Assembly: GCA_022794055.1 (NCBI GenBank)
Contig: JAAWEA010000035.1
Coordinates: 1-34,713 of the forward strand
Direction of reading: 5' to 3'
DNA length: 34,713 nt
From: Clostridia bacterium
GTDB taxonomy: Bacteria > Bacillota > Clostridia > TANB77 > CAG-508
Shown: positions 17,871-26,554 of the stretch, in pieces
Layout of the letters: every line of letters starts with the position of its first letter
Position numbering within the stretch: the stretch's first letter is position 1
Notes under the pieces: generated by a model
What the model was told of the DNA's origin: nothing
Seen by the model: only the letters and a program-made list of their open reading frames with translations
Databases searched by the model: none
Program-made: the position numbers and the translations under genes

Positions 17871-17951
17871 TTAGGTGAGGCCTTTTGCTCAGATGATGAT
17901 GGAATAAATAATGGGTATCCTATATTAAAGTGGCAAAATAATAGAGAATAA
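17871..17951 (+). pseudogene. C-terminal remnant of a surface protein
   Basis: An open stretch without a start codon reads LGEAFCSDDDGINNGYPILK followed by WQNNRE and a stop. The INNGYPILKWQ ending matches the C-terminus pattern I know from large Clostridia surface proteins (often after GLUG or leucine-rich repeats). A stop lies directly upstream in frame and nothing longer is open, so only the tail survives. The 17804-17980 gap holds nothing else I can identify. Confidence 0.6.
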
Positions 17952-17980
17952 TAAGCAAAAATTTATATATTGAAAATATA

Positions 17981-18026
17981 AAAAACAATTGTAATTTGAA
18001 ATTTATTTTAAATTACAATTGTTTTT
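17981..18026. terminator. Bidirectional terminator between the ylmH region and rimI
   Basis: A perfect 17-base inverted repeat (17981-17997 with 18010-18026), A-run on one side and T-run on the other, around a 12-base loop. The rimI stop codon lies inside the right arm. Confidence 0.88.
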
Positions 18027-18450
18027 TCATTATAATTGCAGAATTTTGATTATCATAATAATTTTTCCTAATGCCTACATATTTAAAACCCAAATTATCA
18101 TACAAATGAATTGCATGTAAATTAGTTTCATTAACTTCTAAATTAAGAATTTTTAAATTATTATCTTGAGCATAAGAAATCAAATTTTCTAAGAGTTTAG
18201 AACCAATACCTTGACCACGAAAATTTTTGCAAACTACGATGTTCATAATATCAGCTTCATCTAAAATTTTTTTAAAACCTGCAAAACCTACAATTTTATT
18301 ATTAATTCTAGCAACTAAGAAATAAGAATTTTTACACATCAGTTCTTGCTTTAAACAATCACAGGTCCAAAAATCATCAAAATCAGAAAATAGTATGTTA
18401 GAAATTTCATAAAAATCGTTTAAATCCATTCTTTTTATATCAATAAGCAT
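18013..18450 (-). CDS. rimI: Ribosomal protein S18-alanine N-acetyltransferase RimI
   Basis: GNAT acetyltransferase of 145 residues. The acetyl-CoA site is NIVVCKNFRGQGIGSKLLENL (about residues 70-92, RGQGIG loop). It is followed by LEVNETNLHAIHLYDNLGFKYVGIRKNYY, the RimI-typical pattern of EV-N-A--LY--GF with a Tyr-Tyr end. It acetylates the N-terminal alanine of S18 or other proteins. Its ATG overlaps the tsaB stop by one base (TAATG), so the two are coupled. The tsaE-tsaB-rimI order is the classic Firmicute arrangement; tsaD, often next, is absent, since the operon ends at a terminator. Confidence 0.93.
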   Translation of the reverse strand: MLIDIKRMDLNDFYEISNILFSDFDDFWTCDCLKQELMCKNSYFLVARINNKIVGFAGFKKILDEADIMNIVVCKNFRGQGIGSKLLENLISYAQDNNLKILNLEVNETNLHAIHLYDNLGFKYVGIRKNYYDNQNSAIIMKKQL

Positions 18451-19115
18451 TATTTAACACAACCTTTTAATTTTTCTTCCAATTGTCTTTGGGCTTGAGG
18501 CTTTTTTAGATATAAAGGTAAAATTTCTTCACTTTGTTTATAAGTGGTTTGGTATTTTCTAAAACCAGCTATTCCTAGATTTTCAACAGATAAAGTATTA
18601 TTTGTGGATTTTTCAGTAAGACCATCACCTACAAAGTGAATAATTTGTTTTGAATATTTATTTTCCAAAAAATCTAATATATTTTTTACAGTATCTGCCC
18701 TTGGTTCTTCAATAATTTTATAAATTCCATTATTTAATTCATATAAAGCAAAATAACAATTATCATTTTTGCAATCTATTGTAGAACAAATAAGACCATC
18801 ATCTTTGATATTATAAGCTAAAACTTCTAAACTACTAATTCCAATACAAGGTATGCTTAAACTATCAGAAAAAGCCTTAACTGTTGCGATTCCAATACGA
18901 ATTCCAGTAAAAGACCCAGGACCAATATCACAAACTAATAAATCAATATCATTTAAAGTTAATTTACATTCTTCTAAAAGTTGTTTTAATAAAGGCATTA
19001 AAGTTTCAGAATGTGTTAAGCCATTATTTAATTCAACTTTTTTAATTAAATTATTATCGTTCAAAATAGAAATTCCACAAAGTACACTAGAAGTGTCAAT
19101 ACACAATATTTTCAA
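18450..19115 (-). CDS. tsaB: tRNA threonylcarbamoyladenosine biosynthesis protein TsaB
   Basis: Inactive-homologue partner of TsaD in forming t6A at tRNA position 37. At 221 residues it carries ASKHA-fold landmarks: ILCIDTSS at the N-terminus, NNGLTHSETLMPLL, and GPGSFTGIRIGIATVKAFSD near residues 68-87. It starts with TTG: AGGAGG sits 8 bases upstream, inside the last codons of tsaE, and no ATG fits. The tsaE stop is 1 base before this start. It works with TsaE (same operon) and with TsaD and TsaC encoded elsewhere. Confidence 0.93.
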   Translation of the reverse strand: MKILCIDTSSVLCGISILNDNNLIKKVELNNGLTHSETLMPLLKQLLEECKLTLNDIDLLVCDIGPGSFTGIRIGIATVKAFSDSLSIPCIGISSLEVLAYNIKDDGLICSTIDCKNDNCYFALYELNNGIYKIIEEPRADTVKNILDFLENKYSKQIIHFVGDGLTEKSTNNTLSVENLGIAGFRKYQTTYKQSEEILPLYLKKPQAQRQLEEKLKGCVK

Positions 19116-19116
19116 A

Positions 19117-19608
19117 CTAATTTCCTCCTAAATTATTTGCAAAATTAGAACAAATTTCAATAAAATCATTATATTTATTTCCAATTGATTTAATTTCCAA
19201 AATTCTCTCATTGTCATTTTTTAAATTTCTTGAAAAATTAATTTTTATATAATTTTTAGGAAGAGCATCCTCAATTAGTTCTCCCCACTCAATAATACAA
19301 ATACCATTTTCAAAATATTCTTCTCCTCCAATTTCATAAAACTCAGAAGAATCTTCCAAACGATATACATCAAAATGAAAAATAGGAAGATTATTTTTAC
19401 AATATTTATTAACAATTGTAAAAGTAGGACTAGAAATTTCATTTTCCAAACCAAAAAAAGATAAAATTCCTTCTGTGAATTTTGTTTTACCAGAACCTAA
19501 ATCTCCAGAAAGTACAATAACATCTTTGCATTTTAAGCTAGATGCAAATTTTTTAGCAAAATTTAAGGTTTCTAATTCAGATTTAGAATGAAACAAAAAT
19601 GTATCCAT
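19117..19608 (-). CDS. tsaE: tRNA threonylcarbamoyladenosine biosynthesis ATPase TsaE
   Basis: A 163-residue P-loop ATPase that drives turnover of the TsaB-TsaD complex in t6A synthesis. Walker A is GDLGSGKT at residues 35-42. The family blocks ISSPTFTIVNKY, FHFDVYRLED and CIIEWGELIED follow in order. AGGAGGAAATT precedes the ATG. It is the first gene of the minus-strand operon and diverges from mreB. The 227-base intergenic region before mreB carries the mreB promoter; I did not find a clean promoter for tsaE. Confidence 0.95.
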   Translation of the reverse strand: MDTFLFHSKSELETLNFAKKFASSLKCKDVIVLSGDLGSGKTKFTEGILSFFGLENEISSPTFTIVNKYCKNNLPIFHFDVYRLEDSSEFYEIGGEEYFENGICIIEWGELIEDALPKNYIKINFSRNLKNDNERILEIKSIGNKYNDFIEICSNFANNLGGN

Positions 19609-19751
19609 AATTTCCTCCTAATATAATTTTTAATTAAAAAGATAAAAAATAATCTATTGTAAATTATATATAAATTTTAAGATTATTTTATCCTCTCAAA
19701 TTAACTAAAAACAATTATAATATAAAACTTCTAAAAATTCAATAAAAGCTA

Positions 19752-19780
19752 TTGATAAATAAAAAAAAATGTAATATAAT
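19752..19780 (+). promoter_or_regulatory. SigA-type promoter of mreB
   Basis: TTGATA at 19752-19757, a 17-base spacer and a perfect TATAAT at 19775-19780, about 56 bases before the mreB ATG. Confidence 0.75.
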
Positions 19781-19836
19781 CGTAATGATTTTGTAATAAA
19801 AGTGAAATAAAGAATAACATAGAAGGGAAGATTATC

Positions 19837-20844
19837 ATGTTAAAATTAGGATTTGGACAAGATGTAGGAATTGATTTAGGAACAGCAACAGTAATTGTAT
19901 ATATAAAAGGAAAAGGCGTTGTATTAAGAGAACCATCTGTAGTAGCTGTTGATAATTTATCAGGAAATGTATTAGCAGTTGGAGGAGAAGCAAGAAGAAT
20001 GCTTGGAAGAACTCCAGGAAATATAGTAGCGACAAGACCTTTAAGAGAAGGTGTAATATCAGACTATACAGTAACAGAAAAAATGTTAAAACACTTTATA
20101 GAAAAAGTTTGTGGAAAGTCAATATTTGCACCAAGAATTATGATTTGTATCCCTTCAAGAGTAACAGAAGTTGAGAAAAAAGCAGTTATAGATGCAGCAA
20201 TGCAAGCAGGAGCAAGAAAAGTATATTTAATTGAAGAACCAATTGCAGCAGCAATTGGAGCTGGAATTGATATAGCTAAACCATCTGGAAATATGGTTGT
20301 GGATATAGGAGGAGGAACAACAGACATAGCAGTAATTTCATTAGGAGGCTCAGTTGTTAGTACATCACTAAAAACAGCAGGAGACAAATTTGATGAATAT
20401 ATTGTAAAATATATAAAGAAAAAGCATAATGTGGTAATAGGTGAAAGAACTGCAGAAGACTTAAAAATGAATATTGGATGTGTCTATCCAAGAATTCAAG
20501 ATGCTGAAATGGACATAAGAGGAAGAGATTTATCAACAGGATTACCAAAAACAGTTACAATTCATTCTAGTGAAATGCTAGAAGCCTTAATAGAGCCAGC
20601 AATGATGATAGTAGATGCTGTCCATGGAGTACTAGAAAGAACACCACCAGAGCTTGCAGCAGACATAAGTGATAAAGGAATATATATGACAGGTGGAGGA
20701 TGTTTAGTAGATGGGTTAGACAAACTAATACAAGAAAAAACAGGAATTAATGTAATGATTGCACAAGATGCAGTATCATGTGTAGCATTAGGAACTGGAA
20801 AAGCATTGGATAATTTAGATGCATTAGATGGAAAAGCAAAATAA
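19837..20844 (+). CDS. mreB: Rod-shape-determining protein MreB
   Basis: Actin-like filament protein (335 residues) that positions the elongation machinery for the lateral wall. The nucleotide-binding blocks are intact: DVGIDLGTATVIVY at the start, IEEPIAAAIGAGI near 130, VVDIGGGTTDIAVISLGG near 155, and TGGGCLVDGLDKLI near 285. The amphipathic N-terminal segment is short (MLKLGFGQ). It stands alone, without mreC and mreD downstream, so it may be a Mbl/MreBH-type paralogue; the sequence does not settle this. GAAGGGA lies upstream and a terminator follows directly. Confidence 0.95.
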   Translation: MLKLGFGQDVGIDLGTATVIVYIKGKGVVLREPSVVAVDNLSGNVLAVGGEARRMLGRTPGNIVATRPLREGVISDYTVTEKMLKHFIEKVCGKSIFAPRIMICIPSRVTEVEKKAVIDAAMQAGARKVYLIEEPIAAAIGAGIDIAKPSGNMVVDIGGGTTDIAVISLGGSVVSTSLKTAGDKFDEYIVKYIKKKHNVVIGERTAEDLKMNIGCVYPRIQDAEMDIRGRDLSTGLPKTVTIHSSEMLEALIEPAMMIVDAVHGVLERTPPELAADISDKGIYMTGGGCLVDGLDKLIQEKTGINVMIAQDAVSCVALGTGKALDNLDALDGKAK

Positions 20845-20854
20845 TAAAAAGAAG

Positions 20855-20886
20855 ATAGAATTGTAAACAGCAATTCTATTTTTATT
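20855..20886 (+). terminator. Intrinsic terminator after mreB
   Basis: A 9-base stem (20855-20863 with 20871-20879), a 7-base loop and a T-rich tail, 10 bases after the mreB stop. Confidence 0.8.
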
Positions 20887-20954
20887 GTATAGGAAAACAT
20901 TAAATTTTGTGATAAAATATTAATAATAAAAAAATATTGAAAGGCAGTAATTAT

Positions 20955-22286
20955 ATGGAATATATAAAAAAAAGAAATAAAAGAAAAGTTATATTTTATA
21001 CATTAGGTTGTAAAGTAAATCAATATGAAACAAATGCAATGATACAAAAATTTTTAGAAAAAGGTTATGAAGTAATAGAAAATGGTCAAGAAAAAATTGA
21101 GGAACAAGCAGATATTTGTATAATAAATACCTGTACAGTAACTAATATGTCAGATAGAAAATCAAGACAGATGCTAAGAAGAGTAAAGGAAAAAAATAAA
21201 AGTGCTATCATAGTTGCTGTAGGATGCTATGCACAAGTAGCGAAAGAAGAATTAAGAAAAATACCAGAAATTGATATAGTTTTAGGGAATAATGAAAAAG
21301 TTGAAATTGTAAAATATGTAGAAAGATTTATTAAAGAAAAGCAAAAAGATTTTGAATTAGAAGATGTTTTGAAATCAAAAGAATTTTCAGAATTTGGAAA
21401 AATTACATTTACAGAAAAAACTAGAGCTGTTATAAAAGTACAAGATGGATGTAATCAATTTTGCTCTTATTGTATTATACCTTATGCAAGAGGAAGAGTA
21501 AGAAGTAGGAAACCAGAAATTATTATATCAGAAATATCACAAATAGCAGATAAAGGAATTAAAGAAATAGTTATAACAGGAATTCATGTAGCATCTTATG
21601 GAAAGGATTTTGATGAAGACTATAAATTAATAGATTTATTAGAAGAAATCAATAAGATTGAAGGAATAAAAAGGATAAGATTAGGATCTATAGAACCATT
21701 ATTAATAACAAAAGAATTTTTAACAAGGTTAAATAAACTAGAAAAAATATGCCATCATTTTCATTTATCATTACAAAGCGGATGTAACGAAACTTTAAAA
21801 AGAATGAATAGAAAATACACAACAGAACAATTTAGAAAAATTGCCAAGATGTTAAGAGATACTTATCCAGATGTTAATTTAACAACAGATATTATAGTTG
21901 GATTTCCAGGAGAAACAGAAGAAGAATTCAAAAAAACTTATGAATTCTTAAAAGAAATTAGTTTTTATAAAATGCACATATTTAAGTATTCACCAAGAAA
22001 AGGAACAAGGGCAGCAGTTATGAAAAATCAAATTGATGGAAGTGTAAAAGAGGAACGAAGCAAAAAATTAATAGAATTATCAAATCAAAATGAGTTTAAA
22101 TACAATAAGAATTGTATAGGAAAAGAGATAGAGGTATTATTTGAAGAAGAAAAAGAAGGAATTTATCAAGGACATACACAAAATTATATTTTGGTTCATT
22201 ATAAATCAGAAGAAAAAATAGAAAATGAAATACTAAAAGTAGAATGTAAAAAAGCGTTTGAAGAATATATAGAAGCATCAAGGTAA
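20955..22286 (+). CDS. mtaB: tRNA t6A37 methylthiotransferase MtaB
   Basis: Radical-SAM enzyme that converts t6A to ms2t6A at tRNA position 37. At 443 residues it has the methylthiotransferase layout. The N-terminal cluster domain has Cys19 (GCKVNQYET), Cys60 (NTCTVT) and Cys91 (GCYAQ). The radical SAM motif is CxxxCxxC at Cys166, Cys170 and Cys173 in CNQFCSYCIIPYARG. LSLQSGCNETLKRMNR and TDIIVGFPGET follow, with a short TRAM-like end. The variant GCKVNQYET points to MtaB rather than MiaB. It acts downstream of the t6A pathway served by tsaE-tsaB nearby. I start at ATG 20955, with AAAGG upstream; the in-frame TTG at 20937 precedes that site. Confidence 0.95.
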   Translation: MEYIKKRNKRKVIFYTLGCKVNQYETNAMIQKFLEKGYEVIENGQEKIEEQADICIINTCTVTNMSDRKSRQMLRRVKEKNKSAIIVAVGCYAQVAKEELRKIPEIDIVLGNNEKVEIVKYVERFIKEKQKDFELEDVLKSKEFSEFGKITFTEKTRAVIKVQDGCNQFCSYCIIPYARGRVRSRKPEIIISEISQIADKGIKEIVITGIHVASYGKDFDEDYKLIDLLEEINKIEGIKRIRLGSIEPLLITKEFLTRLNKLEKICHHFHLSLQSGCNETLKRMNRKYTTEQFRKIAKMLRDTYPDVNLTTDIIVGFPGETEEEFKKTYEFLKEISFYKMHIFKYSPRKGTRAAVMKNQIDGSVKEERSKKLIELSNQNEFKYNKNCIGKEIEVLFEEEKEGIYQGHTQNYILVHYKSEEKIENEILKVECKKAFEEYIEASR

Positions 22287-22362
22287 TATATATATTTAAT
22301 AAATGTAACAATAATGTAATAAAAATGTAATTAAAATTTAATAAAAAAAGATAAAAAACAAC

Positions 22363-22391
22363 TTGATATTTGATATTTGATATAGTATAAA
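22363..22391 (+). promoter_or_regulatory. Promoter within a triple TTGATAT repeat
   Basis: TTGATA at 22363-22368, a 17-base spacer and TATAAA at 22386-22391. The heptamer TTGATAT is repeated three times in tandem from 22363 to 22383, so the -35 box could be used in three registers, only the first at ideal spacing. Confidence 0.5.
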
Positions 22392-22427
22392 TAAAATACT
22401 ATTATTTAGTACAAAGGAGGAATAAAA

Positions 22428-22841
22428 ATGTTAGAGCAACGAAAAAAAGGAATATTTGGAAAGTTTTCAATGGAGAAAGAAATAAACAAGGAAAATGAAG
22501 AAATATTTATAGAAAGTGAAACTGAAAAAATAGGAGCTTTTGGAAAAGTAGGAGAGATTCAAACAACTGAAGAAGTCGATATAAATACAATACAAGAAAG
22601 TACAGAAAAAGTAAATGCTGGAACGATTAGAAATACAGCATTACCTATGAAGGTAGGATTTTGGCAAAAATTTAAAAATTTTTGGTTACAAGAAATTGAT
22701 TGGAATAAAGAAATAAAGATTGAGCTAACACCAAAACAACAAAAAATAGAAGATGAAATAAATGAATTTTTACATCAAGAAATAACATGGGAAAAAGTTC
22801 ATGACTTTTTATTCAAAAAAGTTAAATTTGGAAAAAAATAA
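22428..22841 (+). CDS. Hypothetical protein with short internal repeats
   Basis: A 137-residue, highly charged protein I do not recognise. It has no signal peptide or membrane segment. Two internal motif pairs can be seen: GIFGKF/GAFGKV in the first third, and FWLQEIDWNK/FLHQEITWEK in the second half, suggesting a duplicated amphipathic unit with conserved Gln-Glu-Ile-x-Trp. The Trp-rich, Lys/Glu-rich C-terminus could bind a membrane surface or a partner, but this is only a guess. A very good AAAGGAGG lies 7 bases before the ATG, and a promoter precedes it. It sits between mtaB and radA and is probably monocistronic. Confidence 0.75.
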   Translation: MLEQRKKGIFGKFSMEKEINKENEEIFIESETEKIGAFGKVGEIQTTEEVDINTIQESTEKVNAGTIRNTALPMKVGFWQKFKNFWLQEIDWNKEIKIELTPKQQKIEDEINEFLHQEITWEKVHDFLFKKVKFGKK

Positions 22842-22982
22842 TAAAGAATTTAGAGTAAAAATGAAAAAAACTTATAGCCATTGTGAGAGTGTACACAGAG
22901 ATATTTTAAAGGACAAAATAAGATAAAAAATATTAGAGATATAAAAAAGTATAGCATATTAAAAATATATATGTTATACTTA

Positions 22983-23109
22983 TTTGTTGTATAGGAAAAT
23001 TGAAAAAATCCCCTATACAACAAACACATTATACAGAAAAATTGCTTTGCAATTTTTCGCAGATGAACAAATATGGGGAATGTAAATTTTTTAAAAGTTT
23101 AAAAAATTT
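22983..23109 (+). repeat. Three successive perfect hairpins in the gap before radA
   Basis: The 307-base gap between the orphan gene and radA holds three perfect inverted repeats: a 13-base stem (22983-22995 with 23012-23024, 16-base loop), a 10-base stem (23036-23045 with 23049-23058, 3-base loop) and a 12-base stem (23084-23095 with 23098-23109, 2-base loop). None has a clean T-run after it. They could be terminators, a leader structure for radA, or a decayed palindromic element. A 21-codon frame at 22861 has no ribosome binding site and I do not call it. Confidence 0.6.
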
Positions 23110-23148
23110 TAATTATTTCCTGTTAGTTCTAGTATTAAAGGAGGAATA

Positions 23149-24519
23149 ATGGCAAAAAGTAAAACAATATTTGTATGTAATGAATGTGGATATGAATCAG
23201 CAAAATGGTTAGGAAAATGTCCAGCCTGTGGAAGTTGGAATAGCTTTTTTGAACAAAAAATAGTTGAAAGTAAAAACAGTAGTTTAAAGGCAAATCCAGC
23301 AGGAAAAAACACAAATATACCACAAAAATTAAATTTATATGAAGCAAAGGAAACAATAAGAACTTCAACAGGTTTTGAAGAATTAGATAGAGTTTTAGGA
23401 GGAGGATTAGTAAAAGGTTCATTAATTTTACTAGGAGGAGAGCCAGGTATTGGTAAATCAACATTAATTCTGCAATTATGTGATAAAGTAAAAGGTGAAG
23501 GAAAAGTACTTTATGTATCAGGAGAAGAATCAGCAGAACAAATAAAACTAAGAGCTGATAGATTAGGAATAAAAAATGAAGAAATTTTATTTTTAGGAGA
23601 AACTGATATTGATATAGTAAATCAAAATATTATTGATATAAATCCCAAATTAGTTATTATAGATTCAATTCAAACAATGTATTCAGAAGAATTATCAGCA
23701 GCAGCAGGAAGTGTAAGTCAAGTAAGGGAAATTACAACTCAAATAATGAAAGTATGCAAATCTAGAAATATAACTACAATAATTATAGGACATGTTACAA
23801 AAGATGGAAATATTGCAGGTCCAAGAGTTTTGGAACACATGGTAGATACAGTATTATATCTAGAAGGAGAAAGATATTTTTCATATAGAATTTTAAGAGG
23901 TGTAAAAAACCGTTTTGGATCAACAAATGAGATTGGAATGTTTGAAATGAAAGGCGAAGGAATGTGCGAAATATCAAATCCATCTGATGTACTTATTTCA
24001 GATACAGAAGACAACCCACCAGGAGCATGTGTTATATCATGTATGGAAGGGACAAGATCTATATTAGTAGAATTACAAGCTTTAACTACACAAAGTGTAT
24101 ATGGAATTCCAAAAAGAACAGCAAATGGGATAGATTATAATAGGTTAGCCTTACTAATAGCAGTTTTAGAAAAGAGAGCTGGAATGATGCTTGGAAGCCA
24201 AGATGTATATTTAAATGTTGTTGGAGGATTAAAAATAAATGAACCTTCTATTGATTTAGGAATCTTAATTGCTACAGCATCTTGCTATAAAAATCTTCCA
24301 ATAGATAAAAGAATAGTAATTATGGGAGAAGTTGGATTAACAGGAGAAGTAAGAAGGATTAATTTAATTGAAAAAAGACTAAAAGAAGCAGAAAAATTAG
24401 GTTTTAAAAAATGTATAATTCCAGAAAGTAATAAAAAAGGGTTGAAAGATAATTTTAAATTAGATATAATAGGTGTCAAAGATGTAAATGAAGCAATGAA
24501 AAAGTTAGGGCTAAAATAA
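23149..24519 (+). CDS. radA: DNA repair protein RadA
   Basis: RecA-like branch-migration ATPase (456 residues) acting in recombination. The N-terminal zinc finger has Cys10, Cys13, Cys24 and Cys27 (VCNECGYESAKWLGKCPACG). Walker A is GGEPGIGKST at about residue 96. The RadA-specific KNRFGS motif lies near residue 252. The Lon-protease-like C-terminal domain runs from about 290 to the end (DVYLNVVGGLKINEPSIDLG; IVIMGEVGLTGEVR). AAAGGAGG precedes the ATG. disA follows 97 bases later, an arrangement conserved in many Firmicutes; in Bacillus RadA interacts with DisA. Confidence 0.97.
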   Translation: MAKSKTIFVCNECGYESAKWLGKCPACGSWNSFFEQKIVESKNSSLKANPAGKNTNIPQKLNLYEAKETIRTSTGFEELDRVLGGGLVKGSLILLGGEPGIGKSTLILQLCDKVKGEGKVLYVSGEESAEQIKLRADRLGIKNEEILFLGETDIDIVNQNIIDINPKLVIIDSIQTMYSEELSAAAGSVSQVREITTQIMKVCKSRNITTIIIGHVTKDGNIAGPRVLEHMVDTVLYLEGERYFSYRILRGVKNRFGSTNEIGMFEMKGEGMCEISNPSDVLISDTEDNPPGACVISCMEGTRSILVELQALTTQSVYGIPKRTANGIDYNRLALLIAVLEKRAGMMLGSQDVYLNVVGGLKINEPSIDLGILIATASCYKNLPIDKRIVIMGEVGLTGEVRRINLIEKRLKEAEKLGFKKCIIPESNKKGLKDNFKLDIIGVKDVNEAMKKLGLK

Positions 24520-24616
24520 ATGCACTAATTTACATATTTTACTGACTTTTTTCAAATGTCTAACTTAAAAAAGGAATGTTCCTCTAAAAAATAGACAGAA
24601 GGGGGAGAAAGCTAAA

Positions 24617-25684
24617 GTGAAAATCAAAGATGACAAAACATCAGAACTATTAAAATTAATTGCACCAGGTACTCCAATACGAAATGGCTTAGAAAATATA
24701 TTAAGAGCAAAAACAGGAGCTTTACTTTTAATTACAGACAATAATGAAATAATAGAAGAAATTGTAGATGGAGGATTTAATATAAATGAAGAATATACTT
24801 CATCAAGATTATATGAATTAGCAAAAATGGATGGAGCAATTGTTTTAAGTGGAGATTTAAAGAGAATTTTATTTGCTAATGCACAATTAAGTCCATCAAG
24901 AGAAATAGAAACTAGAGAAACAGGAACAAGACATAGAACAGCAGAAAGGACAGCTAAGCAAACAGGAGAATTAGTGATAAGTATCTCCCAAAGAAGAAAT
25001 ATTATAACTATATTTAAAGGAAACTTTAGATATATATTAGAAGATACAAATGATGTATTAAATAAAGCAAATCAAGGAATTCAAACTTTAGAAAGGTATA
25101 AAAAAGTATTTGATAATAGACTAAGTATTTTGAATGAATATGAATTTAATGATATTGTAACACTAAAAAATGTTATTGATGTAATACAAAGGGCAGAAAT
25201 GGTAATGAGAATTGCAGAAGAAATTAGAAGGCAAATATATGAACTAGGTGAAGATGGAAGATTAGTTAATATGCAATTAGAAGAATTACTAGGTGGATTA
25301 GAAAAAGAAAAAGAATTAATTATAAAAGATTATATGGTACCAACAAAGAAAAAAAGAACAACAAAAAAAATCATGGAAGATTTAGAAGAACTTTCTTATG
25401 AAGATATTGGAAAAGAAACAAACATTGCTAAATTATTAGGATTTGGAACATTTGATGATTATGATGAGGTAGGAGTATTTACAAGAGGATACAGAATTTT
25501 GAATAGAATACCAAGAATGCCTAATAATATAATAGAAAACTTAATATCATCATTCAAATCATTCCAACATATATTAGCAGCTGATATAGAAAGTTTAGAT
25601 GATGTTGAAGGAATAGGAGAAATAAGAGCAAGAACAATTAAGCAATCACTTAGAAGAATGCAAGAACAATTTATGTTTGAATAA
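24617..25684 (+). CDS. disA: Diadenylate cyclase DisA
   Basis: DNA-integrity-scanning enzyme that makes cyclic di-AMP from two ATP and pauses at branched DNA. The DAC domain (about 1-145) has the catalytic DGA motif at 72-74 and GTRHRTAER from residue 103 (RHR), with SGDLKRILFANAQL between. The central helical spine (about 150-285) is followed by a helix-hairpin-helix DNA-binding end (LDDVEGIGEIRARTIKQSL). At 355 residues it is the normal length. It starts with GTG at 24617, with AAGGGGGAG upstream. It is co-oriented with radA, probably one transcript. Confidence 0.96.
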   Translation: MKIKDDKTSELLKLIAPGTPIRNGLENILRAKTGALLLITDNNEIIEEIVDGGFNINEEYTSSRLYELAKMDGAIVLSGDLKRILFANAQLSPSREIETRETGTRHRTAERTAKQTGELVISISQRRNIITIFKGNFRYILEDTNDVLNKANQGIQTLERYKKVFDNRLSILNEYEFNDIVTLKNVIDVIQRAEMVMRIAEEIRRQIYELGEDGRLVNMQLEELLGGLEKEKELIIKDYMVPTKKKRTTKKIMEDLEELSYEDIGKETNIAKLLGFGTFDDYDEVGVFTRGYRILNRIPRMPNNIIENLISSFKSFQHILAADIESLDDVEGIGEIRARTIKQSLRRMQEQFMFE

Positions 25685-25793
25685 AGGCTAAAAAATAATA
25701 ATTAGCATTGTATTGTTAAATTTTGATTTTCAAAAAGAATTGTACCCTAGAAAAGAAATAATAAAAAAATAAAAACAAGAAAGGAAGAAAGAA

Positions 25794-26537
25794 ATGAAAA
25801 ACTTATCAAAAATTATTTGGATAATAGCATTAATAGCTATTATAGTATTAATAGGAATTGTAGGATATGGATATTATAAAAAAATTACATTTAATTCACA
25901 TAAATCTCAAAATCCAGTAGCTACAATAGTAGTAGAGAATTTTGGAGAAATTAAAGTAGAATTATATCCTGACCAAGCACCAGAAACAGTATCAAACTTT
26001 ATTGCATTATCAAATAGAGGATTTTATGATGGGACAGGTTTTCATAGAATAATTAAAGATTTTATGATTCAAGCAGGATCAAAAAATGGAGATGGAATAA
26101 CAGGAGCTAAAATAAGTGATTTAAAAGATGGTGAAGAAGAAAAAGAATATACAATAAAAGGTGAGTTTATATTAAATGGAGTAAATAATATAGTAAAATT
26201 TGAAGAAGGTACAATAGCTATGGCAAGAGCAGATTATACTAGTTACTCACCATCACTAACGAAAGAATCATATAATTCAGGATGTTCACAATTCTTTATT
26301 ATGACAGAAAAAAATACTGGATTAAATGGACAATATACAGGTTTTGGAAAAGTTATAGAAGGAATGGATATTGTTAAGAAGATTGCAGAGGTTGAAGTAA
26401 CTGCTGCTGAAGGACAACAAGGACAAGAAAATGCAGAAGTTAGTACACCAGTAAATCAACCAAAAGTAACATCAATTAGAGTAGAAACTTATGGAGAAGA
26501 TTATGGATTACCAAACACTTTAACACCTTTTAAATAA
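25794..26537 (+). CDS. Membrane-anchored cyclophilin-type peptidyl-prolyl isomerase
   Basis: A 247-residue protein with an N-terminal membrane anchor (about residues 7-28) and an extracellular cyclophilin domain from about residue 40: VENFGEIKVELYPDQAPETV, NRGFYDGTGFHRIIKDFMIQAG (catalytic Arg in FHR), and CSQFFIMTEKNTGLNGQYTGFGKV. An insertion between the FHRII and MARAD blocks is longer than in E. coli cyclophilins. It would help fold exported proteins at the membrane-wall interface. AAGGAAG precedes the ATG. Transcription ends at the terminator at 26596. Confidence 0.93.
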   Translation: MKNLSKIIWIIALIAIIVLIGIVGYGYYKKITFNSHKSQNPVATIVVENFGEIKVELYPDQAPETVSNFIALSNRGFYDGTGFHRIIKDFMIQAGSKNGDGITGAKISDLKDGEEEKEYTIKGEFILNGVNNIVKFEEGTIAMARADYTSYSPSLTKESYNSGCSQFFIMTEKNTGLNGQYTGFGKVIEGMDIVKKIAEVEVTAAEGQQGQENAEVSTPVNQPKVTSIRVETYGEDYGLPNTLTPFK

Positions 26538-26554
26538 TATATTTTTATTAATAA

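Noticed and set aside
17868-17882. String TTAGGTGAGGCC resembling the core of the M-box magnesium riboswitch
   Set aside because: The rest of the M-box is missing and the following bases translate into a recognisable surface-protein tail ending at a stop; no magnesium transporter gene follows.
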